64,000 bases of DNA from Hemicentrotus pulcherrimus (GCA_003118195.1 BEXV01000283.1:54903-118902); one strand, 5' to 3'; positions 26,060 to 38,698 are shown, counted from the stretch's first letter. Notes: generated by a model not told the origin, from the sequence alone. Numbers and translations: made by a program.

Positions 26060-29000
26060 AGGAGTATGCTTTTTTAATAATTGAGTTGTCTTTTTTGCTA
26101 TGTGCGAAAATTAGCTTTCTCACCACGTGCAGTTACAGTTATCTGTGACTCAAACCTTGCTCAAACTACTGGTGAAGCATGATGCAAGGAAGAAGTGCAT
26201 TGATTTCTGTCACAAAGGGAAGGAATATGTACTATAGACTGATGTCTATCAAATTTCCCCTTTAGAACTCTTTATCCTCATTTGTCTCTGAGGGATTTCA
26301 GTCTTAAGATACAAGGTCCATGACTTTATAAGTAGGTTCACATGACAATTCCTTTAAATTTAAGTTAAGGCCGTGCTTTTAAACCGTATGTACACACTCG
26401 TCATAAAACTAACAATTTTCTCAAAGTTATAAACCACGAACGACCGGAGAGTAGAGTGATAACTACGACCAGGTATTGGGGGCATCCTCACTTTAAGTTA
26501 TGTGTCAAGGCGACGTAATTAAACTTGAACCTAAATGTTACACCAGCTTGTAGTTCAAATGACTGTTTACACAGCTTGTGGTTTAAAACTTTCAATACTT
26601 GTCGTTTCAGTCTCGTCTGAACCCTTGTCCTCACTCGTGGATTGTGGTTTATAGATTCTAGATTTTACAAACTTCCAGATTTAAACTACGACAGTCCCGT
26701 GTTAACATAGCTCATGTGTGTCCATGGGCAACAAGATGAATAGAGATTTAATAGTGGGTGGAGACGGACATCTTCAACATGGATATTCAATTCAGAAAAG
26801 ATAAAAGAGTATGTGGAAGTCTAATTTGTTTTGCAGATTATGTTGGCTTGCTTTATTCTTATCATCCCAAACAGTGAAAGAGATGGATAAACAACACCCA
26901 GTTTAATCAAGGCTAGTGCCTCCTCAGCAGTTGGCAATACGAAATATAGGTTTCATAATTCAGGAGTTACATGTCTTTGGAAAATGTATATTTCTTTTTT
27001 TCCTTGTCATCATCTAGCATTTAGTGTTGAATAATTTTTCAAGAGTTACATGCACACATACATTTTTGGGGGTAAAATTCCATACTTTACTGTTTCCTGT
27101 CAATAAAATTTGTTATTTTTTAGATGTTGCAGATTTGTATGTACATGTAGGGTACATGATTAGAAATCAACAATAATGCTTTTGTGAAAAAAAGGAAAAT
27201 CTTTGGTTTTTCAATCATTACAAGAATGGCAAAAACTGAGTAGTATTATATGGAGATATAATCATTGTTATCCAGAATGCATGAATTAATATCAGTGAAA
27301 GAAAGGCAGTTTTTCTTGACATACATGTGCCTGATTTATTAGTTTTATTTCAAATATTTCTTTTTAATACCTAATTCCACTGACAGCTCACATGAGCAAT
27401 GAAAGGCCCCAGTCAGGAGCTGAAGCTACGAAAATGTTTTGCATCCATGCATCCCAGGGTTTGGCATTCCTGAACATTACTTACAGTAAAAAACAATAAC
27501 AAGATGGCAAGCACACACATGAAAGTCGAGTAGGCATCATGTAGATCCAGCAGCTACTGAATGTTTAGATTTTGGCAGCGTGGTTGCTTGCTTGCGGTGG
27601 CACTAATGCAACAACCCGGGACTATGTACTAAGGGAAACGTGGAGAAATCCATCTACCTTGGAAAGTACAATCACTCTGTAAATATGCAAGCCTTTTAAC
27701 AATCCAAATTTGAAATAGCAAACACAGTGTCATAAACTAAAGATGAATCCCGAAGGGAACAGCAATGTAAACAACTAGCAAGTGGAATGGGCGGAGTGAG
27801 GGAGGGGTTAAGATGAGGGCCATACAGCTCTACTGTTTATACCTGGGTCTTGTTCACATGCAAAATGTGACATCGTTTACTAATCGTGAAGATGCACCAT
27901 GGGTCTATGATTGATTGGATAAATCTATGTGGAAACTGTTCTCTGTTTCTGACCTGATGATGCTTTTAAAACTACATTACAGAAATAAGATCTAGCTGAA
28001 CTGAAGGAACTGAATCATGAATCATAAATTTTGCTCAAAATTTTTTTGTAAGCTACATGCCTGTAGATGTGTATAGCTTTGAATTAACGATTAGGTATTT
28101 ATATGATTGAACATTTAAAACAGAAAACTATCCTTTAAAATGTGAGTATTAGGCCTACGGTATGTATTAGAATTGTCATTTTTAAGTATACTTCAAAAAT
28201 CAAAAGAATATTTGTAAAGACCTACAATGTATACAGAGGTATTGATCTAATTGGCACTGTAATGTAAACACATGCTTAAAGAATAGTTTTTTTAAAGGGG
28301 GTAATGTTTTTTCAAAAATTTTCTGTCAGGGAAAGAAGGGGCGTTCTGTAGAATTTCATAGGAGGCACATGCCCCAGTACGCCTCCAGTTTAGAGAGAGT
28401 TGCTCTTCAGAAAGTAACGTTCCCTTGTCTATATAACATGGTACAGTATATGTGAACGGGGGCATGACAGGACAGGCCGACCCCATGCATATAGTTCTAG
28501 GTTGTATACAAATATTTATGAAGCACCATATCTTGGTAAATAAATGATGGACTGTGACCTCTGTAGAGAATGTATGTAAACATTTCTTGGAGAAAGATGA
28601 AGACCCTTTTCCAGAAGTGCAGTTACAATTTCTTGTTGGGATTACTCTGAGGGGCATTTTGAGTGATGCAAGTACCCCCCCCCCAAGTATCAAGTATGAT
28701 CTAGATGTATGTAGATATATAGGTTTGATTGACCATGAACCTTAATGAACCCAAATGCCAGTGAATGTGTGCTTTTCTATTGATAAGTGAGATTTAGACA
28801 ATTATGCATATATTATCTTATTGTAAACATCAGTATGAATTGATAAAATTATCTAGTACTTGGATGATAGTGGAAAAATAGTATGTGTTGTGAATTAGAG
28901 TGAATTAATGATGATTTTGATTTGTACAAGAGGAAAAAAGATATTCCCTGAGCAATATTAGGTGAATTGCTTGGCAGTTGTGATCAGTTAAAGGCTGTCT

Positions 29001-30075
29001 GAAATACAGTTAGCTTCAAACATTCAAGAATGTAGCCCCAATGTACTTGGATGTGAAAATTCAAGTTTTGTATCTCTCCATAGTCATTGTAACATAGATC
29101 CACAATTCGTGCTTGAGTTCAGTAAAAGAACTGGAATGATTATGGTAGGAAGAAAGAAATGTATATGTGGCAATATAAAAAAGATAAATGTCATAAAAGA
29201 CATGACTGTGATTATGATGATCAAATCTTGATGTAGTACAAAGCCTTTCAAAAGTAACCCATCCATCAACTGCTTTCACTTAACTCTAACTTCATGCAAG
29301 ATGTTTATGTTTCAAGTTGATACCAACCCATAAATCTTATTGAATGTATCTGCCACGAGATCTATCTTATACCAATCTAAGGGACATGAAAGAATAGAAA
29401 GAGAGCCACTGGTTAAAGCTCTGTGAGCCTGCGAGCTCGCTGCGTAATCCATCATACGCCAGCCATACCGGTCTTCTCCTTTTACCCCAGAGCGTTTGGC
29501 TAGTACCTCTAGTGTTCCATCGATGATCCTTTTTCACTTAGGGGGGAGATGTGGAAGTGTGATCTAGTATGCCAGCCTTTGAAGGGGAAGGAAGAAATGA
29601 TGAATCTGTGTTCTGTTGTGAATTGATAAATTTTGTCTTGATCTTATTATCGGCTGGGCAATATATCAGGATTTGGCCTGTCCCCGTGTAAATCCGATGT
29701 AGCCTCACTTCCATACCCAGTATCTTTTGCAATTTTCCCCCTATGAATGATTATTTTCTATCCAAGGCATATTCCATTTATGTATTGTATTTTTATCTTC
29801 AATTGTCAAGCGTTGTAGCAGTTACCAAGACTCAGATTTGGTAGGCTTGACTCAATAGGATGTCCTATCTTTATATTGACACATCCTCTAAACTATAGGC
29901 TTATACTTGGAAAAATTGCATGATGATTTAAAAAAGCAAGCCTTGAAACTGAAACTAGGCCAGACTGGTCCTAAGCTGATTGTACACCTTCCGCTTACAG
30001 CACTGACATGATGAACGAAATCTAAAGTATTTTAATTTTCTTTGAAATATTTTTTCTCTTTTCTTATATTTTCAG

Positions 30076-30147
30076 AGACCTGAGTTATAACCAGCTGGTG
30101 AAAATTGACCGAAAGGTATTCCGTGGAGCTTCATTACTCAGGGACTT
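30076..30147 (+). CDS. slit: Slit LRR domain 1, LRR exon (first in window)
   Basis: This is an internal 72-bp exon encoding one LRR of the first LRR domain of a secreted Slit protein, the ligand of Robo receptors in axon and cell guidance. A T-rich tract and ttttcag precede it, and GTAAGT follows. Its first base completes a leucine codon from the previous exon. The peptide then reads DLSYNQLVKIDRKVF, followed by RGASLLRDL. This has the LxLxxN spacing of an LRR and matches the 'DLSENQI...PRKAFRGA' repeat that I recall from vertebrate SLITs. Its place in the repeat order means that the signal peptide, the N-terminal cap and the first LRRs lie upstream. I found none of them in the preceding 30 kb. 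Phase is 2 at both ends, so the exon is a symmetric module. Homology and splice sites agree, so the call is firm, although one 24-residue LRR alone would not identify the family. Confidence 0.9.
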
Positions 30148-30394
30148 GTAAGTATAACGATTAATTTACTCAATTTAATTTGAAAATGAAACAAAATGAA
30201 TGAGAAGAAATGAGATACAGATGGAGGGGCAAAGGGACATGTTCGAAAGATATCATGTATGAAAACTAAAATGATCAATTAACATTTAAAAGGATAGAGG
30301 AGTGACAAAGATGTCAAATTAGTAAATGTAATATTTTTAACACGCTAGATGCAACATTTGTATGTGCTGGATTACTGTGATGTCATCTCTCCCC

Positions 30395-30492
30395 TTTTGT
30401 CCCTCCTCTCTCTCACTTTTTCTCTTCTCTCTCTTTCTTTCTCTTCTTTCTCTTTCTTTGTCTTCTTTCTCTTTCCTTTCTCTCTTTCTCAA
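30395..30492. repeat. CT-rich pyrimidine tract
   Basis: TCTC/TTTC simple sequence about 250 bp downstream of the first Slit exon. It is preceded by ctccccttttgtcc. Confidence 0.85.
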
Positions 30493-31349
30493 GTATGCAA
30501 AGCCCCTCCCTGTTTTCTGGCTTCCTTTATGTTTGGCAAGGCTTACCAAAATGAATACACGGTGTATTGCATTTCTTCTGTGGAATCAGAATTAGTTAAA
30601 AAGAAAATGTTTACCCCCCAGATCCTATAAAATGTTACTTTCCCCTGCCTCAAATAGATCAAATACAATTCAGCTTCTTCGAAGAGATTTAAAAGAGGGG
30701 CTAATGCACATTAGCACATAAGCATACATAATTAAGCAGTATTGATGCAATTCTTGAAGGGACCTACCCTGTAATTACCTCCTTAATATTGATATTCTGC
30801 TACTTCCCCCATCTTGAATACAATGCGATTAAAAGGTTTAGGATTTACCGGTGCTTGATGTTTTACAATAAAGAGAGCTCAGTATCACCAGCATACATAC
30901 CAAACAATGAGAAGAGTAACAATTAGTATGATATACTTGCGCCATGCATATTTGCGATGCCTGTAAAGTTGCAAGTTGCAAAGAGGTACCTAGGAAATAT
31001 ATATTAGCATTGCAAAGCATTCTTAAATAGATTTTCATCACTGTTTTGTCATTCCCGGTCTGAAGTTGTATGATTCCTTGATTGAAGGACCAGTTGCTAA
31101 AGATAGCACTCCCCTAATTTTGGGGCCATGCTAGTATGTAAATTTCAAAGAATTATGTTATATTACTTCTTTAAAGGGGTATTGTTAGTTTAAATACACT
31201 CTAAATAAATTTAAATGGATTTTATTTAAGCATATTTATATTTGTTATGAGTTTACTTGTATGCAGGCCCTGATATGAAATCTATTTTTATAATTTCACT
31301 TGAAATGGACATTTTACATTTTGACGACTGGTTCCTTTTAAATACATTA

Positions 31350-31505
31350 GGGCCCCTGTTGAATAAAATTTACCAATGATGGAAACTTTGCCATTAATAT
31401 CAACTACCATGGCAACATTAAATCAAGGTTTCCATGCAAGTTACCATTAATGGCAACAATTTCATCAATGGTCACGTTTTAAGCTCTTTCCCATTAATTC
31501 ATGAT
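31350..31505. mobile_element. Possible MITE fragment with CCATTAATGG motifs
   Basis: It begins GGCCCCTGTTGAATAAA and continues with several TTACCAT / CCATTAATGG phrases, a pattern I associate with short inverted-repeat elements in echinoderm and cephalochordate DNA. The opposite terminus was not found, so it is at best a fragment. Confidence 0.35.
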
Positions 31506-31907
31506 AATGGGTTAATTAATCTCAATCAGGATTAATGGAAAAAAGATTTCATAGAATGTATCAGCAGTATGTTTGACAATATTTAAGATTAATTGAACTA
31601 TGCACTTTGAGCAATCCGGATTAGCTACGACTTTTGTGAGCAGTAGACCACTCCTGTCACATTTCTCTTTCAAACATTAAGAATAACTTCATAAAAGATT
31701 ACCCCCTATTAATCACAACTATGTAAATGTTGTTCCCTTGAAAGCAAATTAATCATACTTTTGAATAGAAAAAAAGTTACTTTTGTTATCATAACTGTAA
31801 GAAACTATTATGTTTTAATCAGATGGGAGTTCCCAGATAAACGCTTTTCAAACCTTTCTACATTTTGTTTCCGCTTGTTTTGTTTGATTTATGTCCATGG
31901 GGTTATG

Positions 31908-32025
31908 GGGGGGGGGGGGGGGGGNNNNNNNNNNNNNNNNNNNNNNNNNNNNNNNNNNNNNNNNNNNNNNNNNNNNNNNNNNNNNNNNNNNNNNNNNNNN
32001 NNNNNNNNNNNNNNNNNNNNNNNNN
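31908..32025. other. Assembly gap (101 N) after poly-G
   Basis: Ns at 31925-32025 follow a run of about 17 G. Intron sequence continues after it. Confidence 0.98.
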
Positions 32026-32627
32026 TGAGGACCATACGTCACAGACTCATGAGTGAGTTGCCAATTTGTGTAGTGATTTTCAAAGTTTTTCATGTCATAA
32101 AAAATCCATAACTTTCTTATTAGTTATCCGATTTTGCTCAAACTATTTTTGATTGGTTTGTCTGATTTTTCTGGCTCTATTGAAAGTAAGTTATTTTGGG
32201 AGTGGACTTGGGCTTTAAGGGGAAAGGAAAAGAAAAATGAAGTAGATTGCTTCATCATAGAAAGAATGAGAGATATATAACCTCAACAGCCAAAAGTGTC
32301 GTCGCCATTCCTACATCATTAGTATAAAGTCTTCCTTGATCTCAAAAATATGAATTTCAAACAAAAAATTAGAACAAATCAAGTTTGAAAATGATATGAT
32401 GTATATTTTTTCTTTAATAATAAAAGTGAACTGTGCATGTTATACCTTCATGATGTATTAGTCCTTTGTATTTTTGCCATGTAGTTTAATGTTTTCAATA
32501 ATTTTCTCATTAGAATGATGCCATGGTTGTATCGTTCGCAATGTCAATTGTCAAATAACAACTGTCTAACATGATAATTATTGAGAAATCATTGTATTAA
32601 TCCACCTTTGTTTGCTCTCCTCTACAG

Positions 32628-32699
32628 GCGGTTACACAACAATCAAATACTCTGCATTATGAGTGGCTCCTTCAGACCTCTCAAACTCATTGAAACTCT
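32628..32699 (+). CDS. slit: Slit LRR domain 1, LRR exon
   Basis: This is the second recognisable exon, again exactly 72 bp and phase 2 at both ends. The acceptor is tctacag and the donor is GTAAGT. After the leucine completed across the intron it reads RLHNNQILCIMSGSFRPL, then KLIETL. The NNQI-CI core and the phenylalanine in the SF position match the 'DYNQISCIEDGAFRAL' repeat of vertebrate SLIT domain 1, the repeat after the one encoded by the previous exon. Domain 1 is not the main Robo-binding domain; in known Slits that is domain 2. The 2,480-bp intron before it contains a pyrimidine tract but no other exon that I can see. Confidence 0.92.
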
Positions 32700-35600
32700 G
32701 TAAGTATTGAATGATATAAACCCTTTACCTACTGGTAATGGTTGGCTACTGTATTAAGCCTATGGGATCAAATGAATTCAGGAATCAAAGGGTTAATATT
32801 AAACCCATCCCCTTAAAAGGCAACCTTTATTGAAGCTTTATCATTTCCCCAAAGTATGTAACCTACATGTGTACATTACGGTATTGCCATGTACATGTAC
32901 CAACACAGTCAGACTTTGAGGAACATTCCTACACCGTAGTGAGTCAATGTCCATGCTGTTTCTACTTTGTAATCATGGTAATTGTTTCATTATCCTAATG
33001 GGCTGGAGATTATATACCAAGCTCTTAAATAACCTTCCCCCAAATACACATTGCACATAATCCCCAAACATAACAGAAGGGGAATGTATATGTATCCATG
33101 TTCACTCCAATGTATTGGACTGCATATCTTGGGAGCCCACCACTCTAAACACATTGCATCAACCCCTCAGAAGTGTATAGATTTCAGAAATTGTTTATTT
33201 GTAAAACATACACATGAATAAGAAGTGATTGATGGTTAGGCAAACTGTCAATCGCTTGAAAGTTATGATTTTGATTACTTGTATTAGTAAAGCGTAATGC
33301 TATGGTAATGCTCATCAAATTTCAACTTCAAGAATTCAAAAATAGTGATGGATTGTGATTGGGAAGTGCTCTTTTAACACTTATTTATTTATTTCCATTT
33401 TTAATAACAAATTAATATTGTTACAAGTATGTTTTGGAAAAAGCATTCATAGGAGTGAACTGGTAATGATATCTTGCTGTCAAAAGGCAGGATGACTTTT
33501 CTCAAAATATTTCAAGTAGATTTTATAGTTTCCTTCAAGATGTTCTTTCACACTTAACACTATCAAAAACAATTTAAAGAAATCAACCTGTGACAATTTT
33601 AATAGATGTGAACATTTCCTATTGAGATGTGTGAACATCACCTATTGGGATATGTGAACGTGACGATAACATATTATGTAATACTAACACGATATCTGTA
33701 GGGAATGAAATTAAAGTTTTTACAATCTTGTTCCCCAGTACTCTGTTCCTTTTTCTCAGTGAATATTTCAAAGCTATGGGAACACACCTTTCACAGCAGT
33801 GGGAACACACCTTCCACCATTTCACCCCCAATATGATCCATAACTCATTGAAACGATCTGGAATGATGGGAAGGAGAAACCCCATTGTTTATTGACGGAA
33901 ATCAATTGATTAGAGTGGAAGGATACGGATGTAATTAAGGCAGTGTTATAATGATATTTCACAAAGGACATATTGACTCCCATATTGATTTCAAAGAGCG
34001 AGCTCTTAACTTAATGGTAATTCAATTTCGAGACTGTCGTTGTGTAAACAATATTTGTACTATGGCAAATTAAAGGAATGGAATGTTCATATTTGAAATT
34101 GGATATGTAGTGTATGTTCATGTATTGCATTAAAAACTTAATTGAATTAAGAACTTTGCTTCAAGCATGACACAATCTAGTCAAGATCAGTAGTGGTCCA
34201 AGTTGATGATAGCATAAATTCTAATTGGATTTGGTTGTTACTGCTGTATTAAAAAGTTGTAATGTCCTTTCCTAAACCACTGAAATTCGCAGTAGAATAG
34301 TAGAGTAGGAATGGAGCTACTTTGTTTGATATCCGAGTGCATAATGGTCATTAGATTGAAAGTTCTTTTTTTTAATTATAACTTTATTAATTTCCCAGTT
34401 TACCTATTCCATTGTACACCCAGTGTATACTTAGAAGCATATGCTTCAATGTGCATTTTAGTTTTGGAGTACAACCTTTAGAATTACTGCATTGTAACAC
34501 TCCTCCTTTGTTCATAGCCATAAAATAAAAATGAAGACTTGAATAATTGAGAAGGGACGGGATGCGTTATCCTGTAGATTTATTTGTATGATGCATATCA
34601 TTTTGTGCCGTGTAGTAATGGTATCATCATCTTCATTTCAATTAAAATGCTAATTCTGGTTAAGATCGGAATATGGTCCAGTGCATATATCCGCTAGAAG
34701 GCTCCCGGTCTATCCTTTTAACCTTCAAGGGGACAAATTTCAATAAGTTCATTACGAGGGCACGGTCAAATTTGTGCGAGTTATCTCATTCATCGACTTA
34801 AGAGTCTGTCTAGCTCTCTCCATGAAAGGTAATCGATAGGTCAGAGAGTTCTGGGATACGAGAGCTGACAGAAACATGGAAAATTGGTTCTCCTGGTGAC
34901 CTGTCTGAAGGATAGATCAATTCATGATCATTATTTCACAAAAATGATTAAAGTGGTTTATTGTAAAGATGAAATTTAATTTATTGACAAAGCAAGTTTT
35001 TTTTCTTCTACCGGTACTCATTTTACCATTGGTGTACATGGTATTAAACCAGTCTGTTACATTTTTAATCAAAAAATGTACTTAAAAAATTAAAAAAAAC
35101 TGATTTCTAGATTTTTTAAGAGTTTAAACTCTCATGTAATAAAATAAAGAATCTAATTGAAAATGTTGCAATAATCCCTTTTTCTTAAAGGGATCGTTTA
35201 ACAATGTTAAATGTGAGATGCACGGCCCTACATGTTATCAGTGTCTGTGATATAGTGTTATGTGGAAGCCCTAAAAAATTCTCCTTCAAAATGATCAAGA
35301 AGTGCCTCAAAAAAGTAAAAACCTTTGAGTGACTGGTTTTACCATACCGGTACTTGTTTTCCCCAATAGACTGCAGTGTTATGAAAACTGTTTGGCTAAT
35401 GCAAAATTTGATTTTGATTTTCAGTCATAAATATGTTGATAATCAGACAGGCGATCAGCTTGTAAAAGTCATGGGGTTCCTGACTGTTCTAAAGGTTTAT
35501 AAATATCGTTGCAGCATGAGCTAAATCAAGGAATTTTTCAAAGGGTCTAAGACAAAGTTACCTGATCCCTTTAAAGAGGAACAATCTATCTAAAGTTTTC

Positions 35601-35733
35601 CCAGAGGTTTTTTCAATGGTGATAATGATGATAATGTTATTTCCTTCAAAATATTTTGAAAAGAAAAGGAAGGATATGCATTCTCGCGAGAAAAAAAAAT
35701 TGATTATGTTTCTGTGTCAATTTTCGTTTCTAG
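32700..35733 (+). other. slit: Slit intron (3,034 bp)
   Basis: Starts GTAAGT and ends gtttctag. It is AT-rich, with a short near-duplicate around 33607-33660 (repeated 'tgtgaac' phrases) and another at 33776-33815 ('gggaacacacctt' twice). It contains TACCGGTA-type palindromes at about 35010 and 35345. No exon was seen. Confidence 0.85.
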
Positions 35734-35805
35734 ATATCTGAATGACAACAATTTGACAACGCTCAGCAGTAGCAGCTTCACACATATGAGTTTCCTCAAA
35801 CAACT
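35734..35805 (+). CDS. slit: Slit LRR domain 1, last full LRR exon
   Basis: This 72-bp phase 2-2 exon is preceded by gtttctag and followed by GTAAGT. It reads YLNDNNLTTLSSSSFTHM, then SFLKQL. It aligns with the '[20 protein letters not shown]' repeat of vertebrate SLITs, which directly precedes the C-terminal cap of domain 1. The NLT triplet is a potential N-glycosylation sequon on a secreted protein; use of the site is inferred. The order of this exon between its neighbours matches the known repeat order exactly, which supports collinearity and argues against a pseudogene. No frame damage is visible. An (AT)n tract with one unresolved base begins about 165 bp downstream in the intron. Confidence 0.93.
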
Positions 35806-35966
35806 GTAAGTTGGTTTCTCTTTTTAAATATTTATTATTTACTTAAAACGTAGAAGATCTTCAGAAAGAACAAAGAATATGTTAATGTTTCACGGTATGG
35901 AAATGATTGACATTTTACAGTATTTTGAAATCTGTTTATTTTTTATTTTGTTGTTGTTGAAATACA

Positions 35967-35970
<4 letters not shown>

Positions 35971-35998
<28 letters not shown>

Positions 35999-36016
35999 NA
36001 TATATATATATATATG
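35971..36016. repeat. AT dinucleotide microsatellite
   Basis: (AT)n of about 22 units with one unresolved base at 35999, so the assembled length may be wrong. Confidence 0.95.
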
Positions 36017-36647
36017 CTTTTACACTGGTATTGTGAAAAAAACAGTCTTCCAAACTTCTTTTGTAACTTTTAAAGATTTAAAAATATTGATTGTCATTTT
36101 AGCTGTCCTTCAATCAAATACTGTAAAAGCTGGCTATTATTTAGTGGTCATATTGTTAGAATGTGAAGCTTGTCCTTCATGTATATGCCTAGAATCTGAT
36201 GCCCTTAAGTAGAAGTAAAATTGAGGGAAGAGATAATTTACTTCAATAGTGTCTTGTTTCTTGTTTTGCTGTGTCAGAAAAGAAAAACATATGTATTCGA
36301 CTTCACTGTTTGATGGGAAATTTGAAAGATATGGCATGCTTTCCATTCGTTTGAGATTCATCACTGAAATCCATGAAATATGATTTGATGTTGTATGCTC
36401 TGAACTAATAAAGTGGTAGAATTAATGGATATGTGTTTGGGGTGTCGTATTCACTTACAAGATCAGCATTGAAGTGGGAGCGATGATTTAAAACTGAAAG
36501 GTTTCTTGTGCAAATCTCTTTCCCTGGAAATATACCTCAGATGTCTCTGTTTCTTAAGAGCACGATGAGTAAACACCATTTGTGTTAGGTAATTTAAGCA
36601 TCTCTCGGATACATGTACATACATCAACGTCTCCTCTCTTGCAGATC

Positions 36648-36935
36648 AATCTATATTTGTTTCCATTAAGGCTGTTGTCTTGTTTGACTAACTTAGAGAA
36701 CATGATTCTGTTTCATATTCAATATGTATTGAGGAAAGGAAGATTTGGACAAGCAATGTATGATGTTTCAAAATTATGACACTTTCTAAATTAATCATTA
36801 TTTGTTTCCATTAAACCTGATGTCTAGTTTAAAAAAAGAACAGGATACTACTTGTTTCATGTTCAATATTTATCGAGGAAGATTTGGACATGCAATGTTT
36901 GATGTTTCAAAACTACCTGTATGAAACTTTCTGAA
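36648..36935. repeat. Tandem duplication, about 145-bp period
   Basis: TTTGTTTCCATTAA occurs at 36656 and 36801. Each is followed by a similar block ending 'gatttggaca-gcaatgt-tgatgtttcaaaa'. Confidence 0.8.
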
Positions 36936-38301
36936 TATGGGGAGATTAATGGAGACACAAATAAGAAAAGAAAATGGATGAAATGCAATATTGATTTTTA
37001 TGTCGAAACGTGTCAAAATGCAAATTACATCGTGGAAGTATGGTACTGATGAATTTTAGTCATGATAACAAATGTGTGAATTTTTTAACAAAAAGAGAAA
37101 TTAGAGTTTGAATGTAACTTCATATTGAACTGAGCGAGCTTTGAAAGTGTTTTGAATCACATTGGTGTAGAATATAATGCAATTCCCAAATCAAGTAAGA
37201 TTAGAAACACATACTTTGCATTTGATACATTAATGGTAATGTACCGTATGTGTATTGATTTTAGGTTTACAAAACTTAAATGCACCAAGAAAATTTTTTT
37301 TTTCCACCAAATCAATGGCCATGATCAATACTGCATACTACTGTTAAGGACATAAGTTCTTGCATGTAGGCCTACTTTAGTGAGATAGTTATTATCATCA
37401 AGACATTTTTGTAAGCACTCTTCTGCAAAATAAAAAGAAAAGGAAATAGATACAAAATTAAGACCTGTGACGTTTACAATGTAGCTAAGAAAAGATCAAG
37501 GGAATAAATAAGATTTCAATGCCACCTCCGACTCTGATGGGGATTTTTTAGTTGTCTTGTTCGGTTTTGACGTCACCGAAACCGTACCCTAATTGGACGG
37601 GGGACGAAGGGGTTAGGAGAAGTGATGAAAACGAGTCGGAGAATGAAGTCACATGATAGTCCTGTTGAAAATTGCTCCATGCGATAGTAGGATAGATATC
37701 TGTTCAGACAAAACACTATTAGCTTGGTCACGGTCACTGACCTTTGATTGCGGCTTTACACCATGATGACTGAAAGGGAGAATAGTCAATTTAAATGCAT
37801 GGGAAAAATGTGTATCAACTGATCAGTAAAGATATTCATCTGATAGGTACTTGTACTTGTAGGTGCTCAAGACAGAGAGGAGGAGGATTTGGATGATTAT
37901 ACTTTTAGTTTTCAATAATGTAAAGCACAAATGATAACATGTGGGAAAATTGGCTTAAAATGATTATTGAATAAATATATTTCCAGGTTTATTCAAAATT
38001 GTGTTGATATGTCTTCACTTAAAAATGAAGGAGAAAGGAAAAGAGAGAGTAGACTTTATTTTTGAAATGGCCGAGTCATGAGTTCAAACTCACAAGAAAT
38101 GGAATCGAAAAAAAAAGCTGAAACTGGATTTAGATTAATCAATTGGATACAATTAAATATTAAATACCTTTCAGCATGCATTTTTCAAAGAATCCTGCCC
38201 AAGTTATATCTAATTTCTTATTCAATGGGATAAATGACTTTGGTTCAGCAAAGTTTAAACAATTTTTTCCAAAATCTCAAATTTGTTTTTGACTACTTCA
38301 G

Positions 38302-38465
38302 GAGACTTTCCAAGAATCCATTGGCTTGTGATTGTCATCTGAGTTGGCTGGCTCTCTGGTTAAGACCTCACATCCATCTTGGTCTCTTCACCACCTGCGA
38401 GACCCCTCGACAGCTCCATGGACTCAAGGTGGCTGAACTACAGACTTCTGACTTCAGATGTACAG
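38302..38465 (+). CDS. slit: Slit LRR domain 1 C-terminal cap (LRRCT) exon
   Basis: This 164-bp exon enters in phase 2 and leaves in phase 1 (1 + 54 codons + 1). It encodes the cysteine-capping end of LRR domain 1. It begins RLSKNPLACDCHLSWLALWL, then carries a Leu-Gly-Leu-Phe stretch, a cysteine in TTCETPRQL, and ends TSDFRCT with a split glycine. The CxC pair followed by two more spaced cysteines is the LRRCT pattern that forms two disulfides. Vertebrate SLITs have the same NPLxCDCHLxWLxxWLR motif type here. The acceptor is cttcag and the donor is GTAAGA. Unlike the other exons, reading on past this donor stays open, through a short linker into 27 aspartate codons, and stops at 38567. A GAT microsatellite therefore starts only 20 nt into the intron. 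Confidence 0.95.
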
Positions 38466-38484
38466 GTAAGATTGATAATAATAC

Positions 38485-38567
<83 letters not shown>

Positions 38568-38666
38568 AAGACGACAACGGCGACGATGATGATGATGATG
38601 ATGATGATTAAGACGACAACGGCGACGATGATGATGGTGATGATGATGATGATGGTGATGATGATA

Positions 38667-38697
<31 letters not shown>
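38485..38697. repeat. GAT trinucleotide array with embedded 42-bp higher-order unit
   Basis: An uninterrupted GAT run at 38486-38566 is followed by two copies of TAAGACGACAACGGCGAC at 38567 and 38609 separated by GAT repeats, then more GAT/GGT. It starts 20 nt past the splice donor of the LRRCT exon. Confidence 0.95.

Positions 38698-38698
<1 letters not shown>

Larger units (their letters stand above)
1..30075 (+). other. Non-coding stretch upstream of the first recognised Slit exon
   Basis: No exon, intact transposon or RNA gene was recognised here. Because the first Slit exon encodes an internal LRR, at least the 3' part of this stretch must be intron. If no LRR exon is hidden in it, all 30 kb is one intron. 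I looked for 72-bp phase 2 exons with LRR spacing ending in GTAAGT and found none. Short open frames are present on both strands (for example 3213-3524 + and 17154-17633 -), but they resemble no family I know. Repeats inside it are listed separately. Confidence 0.6.
30148..32627 (+). other. slit: Slit intron (2,480 bp)
   Basis: Starts GTAAGT and ends tctacag. It contains a CT-rich tract at 30395-30492, a possible MITE fragment from 31350, and a poly-G run next to a 101-N gap at 31908-32025. No other coding exon was seen. Confidence 0.85.
35806..38301 (+). other. slit: Slit intron (2,496 bp)
   Basis: Starts GTAAGT and ends cttcag. It contains an AT dinucleotide tract, a tandem duplication of about 145 bp from 36648, and a single TGACGTCA octamer at 37568-37575. 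No exon was seen. Confidence 0.85.

Noticed and set aside
28292..28693. 133-codon frame on the - strand
   Set aside because: No family resemblance; includes a homopolymer-derived start region and lies in otherwise non-coding DNA.
37568..37575. Perfect CRE octamer TGACGTCA
   Set aside because: One match to an 8-mer is about what chance gives in 64 kb. No supporting neighbour sites were seen.
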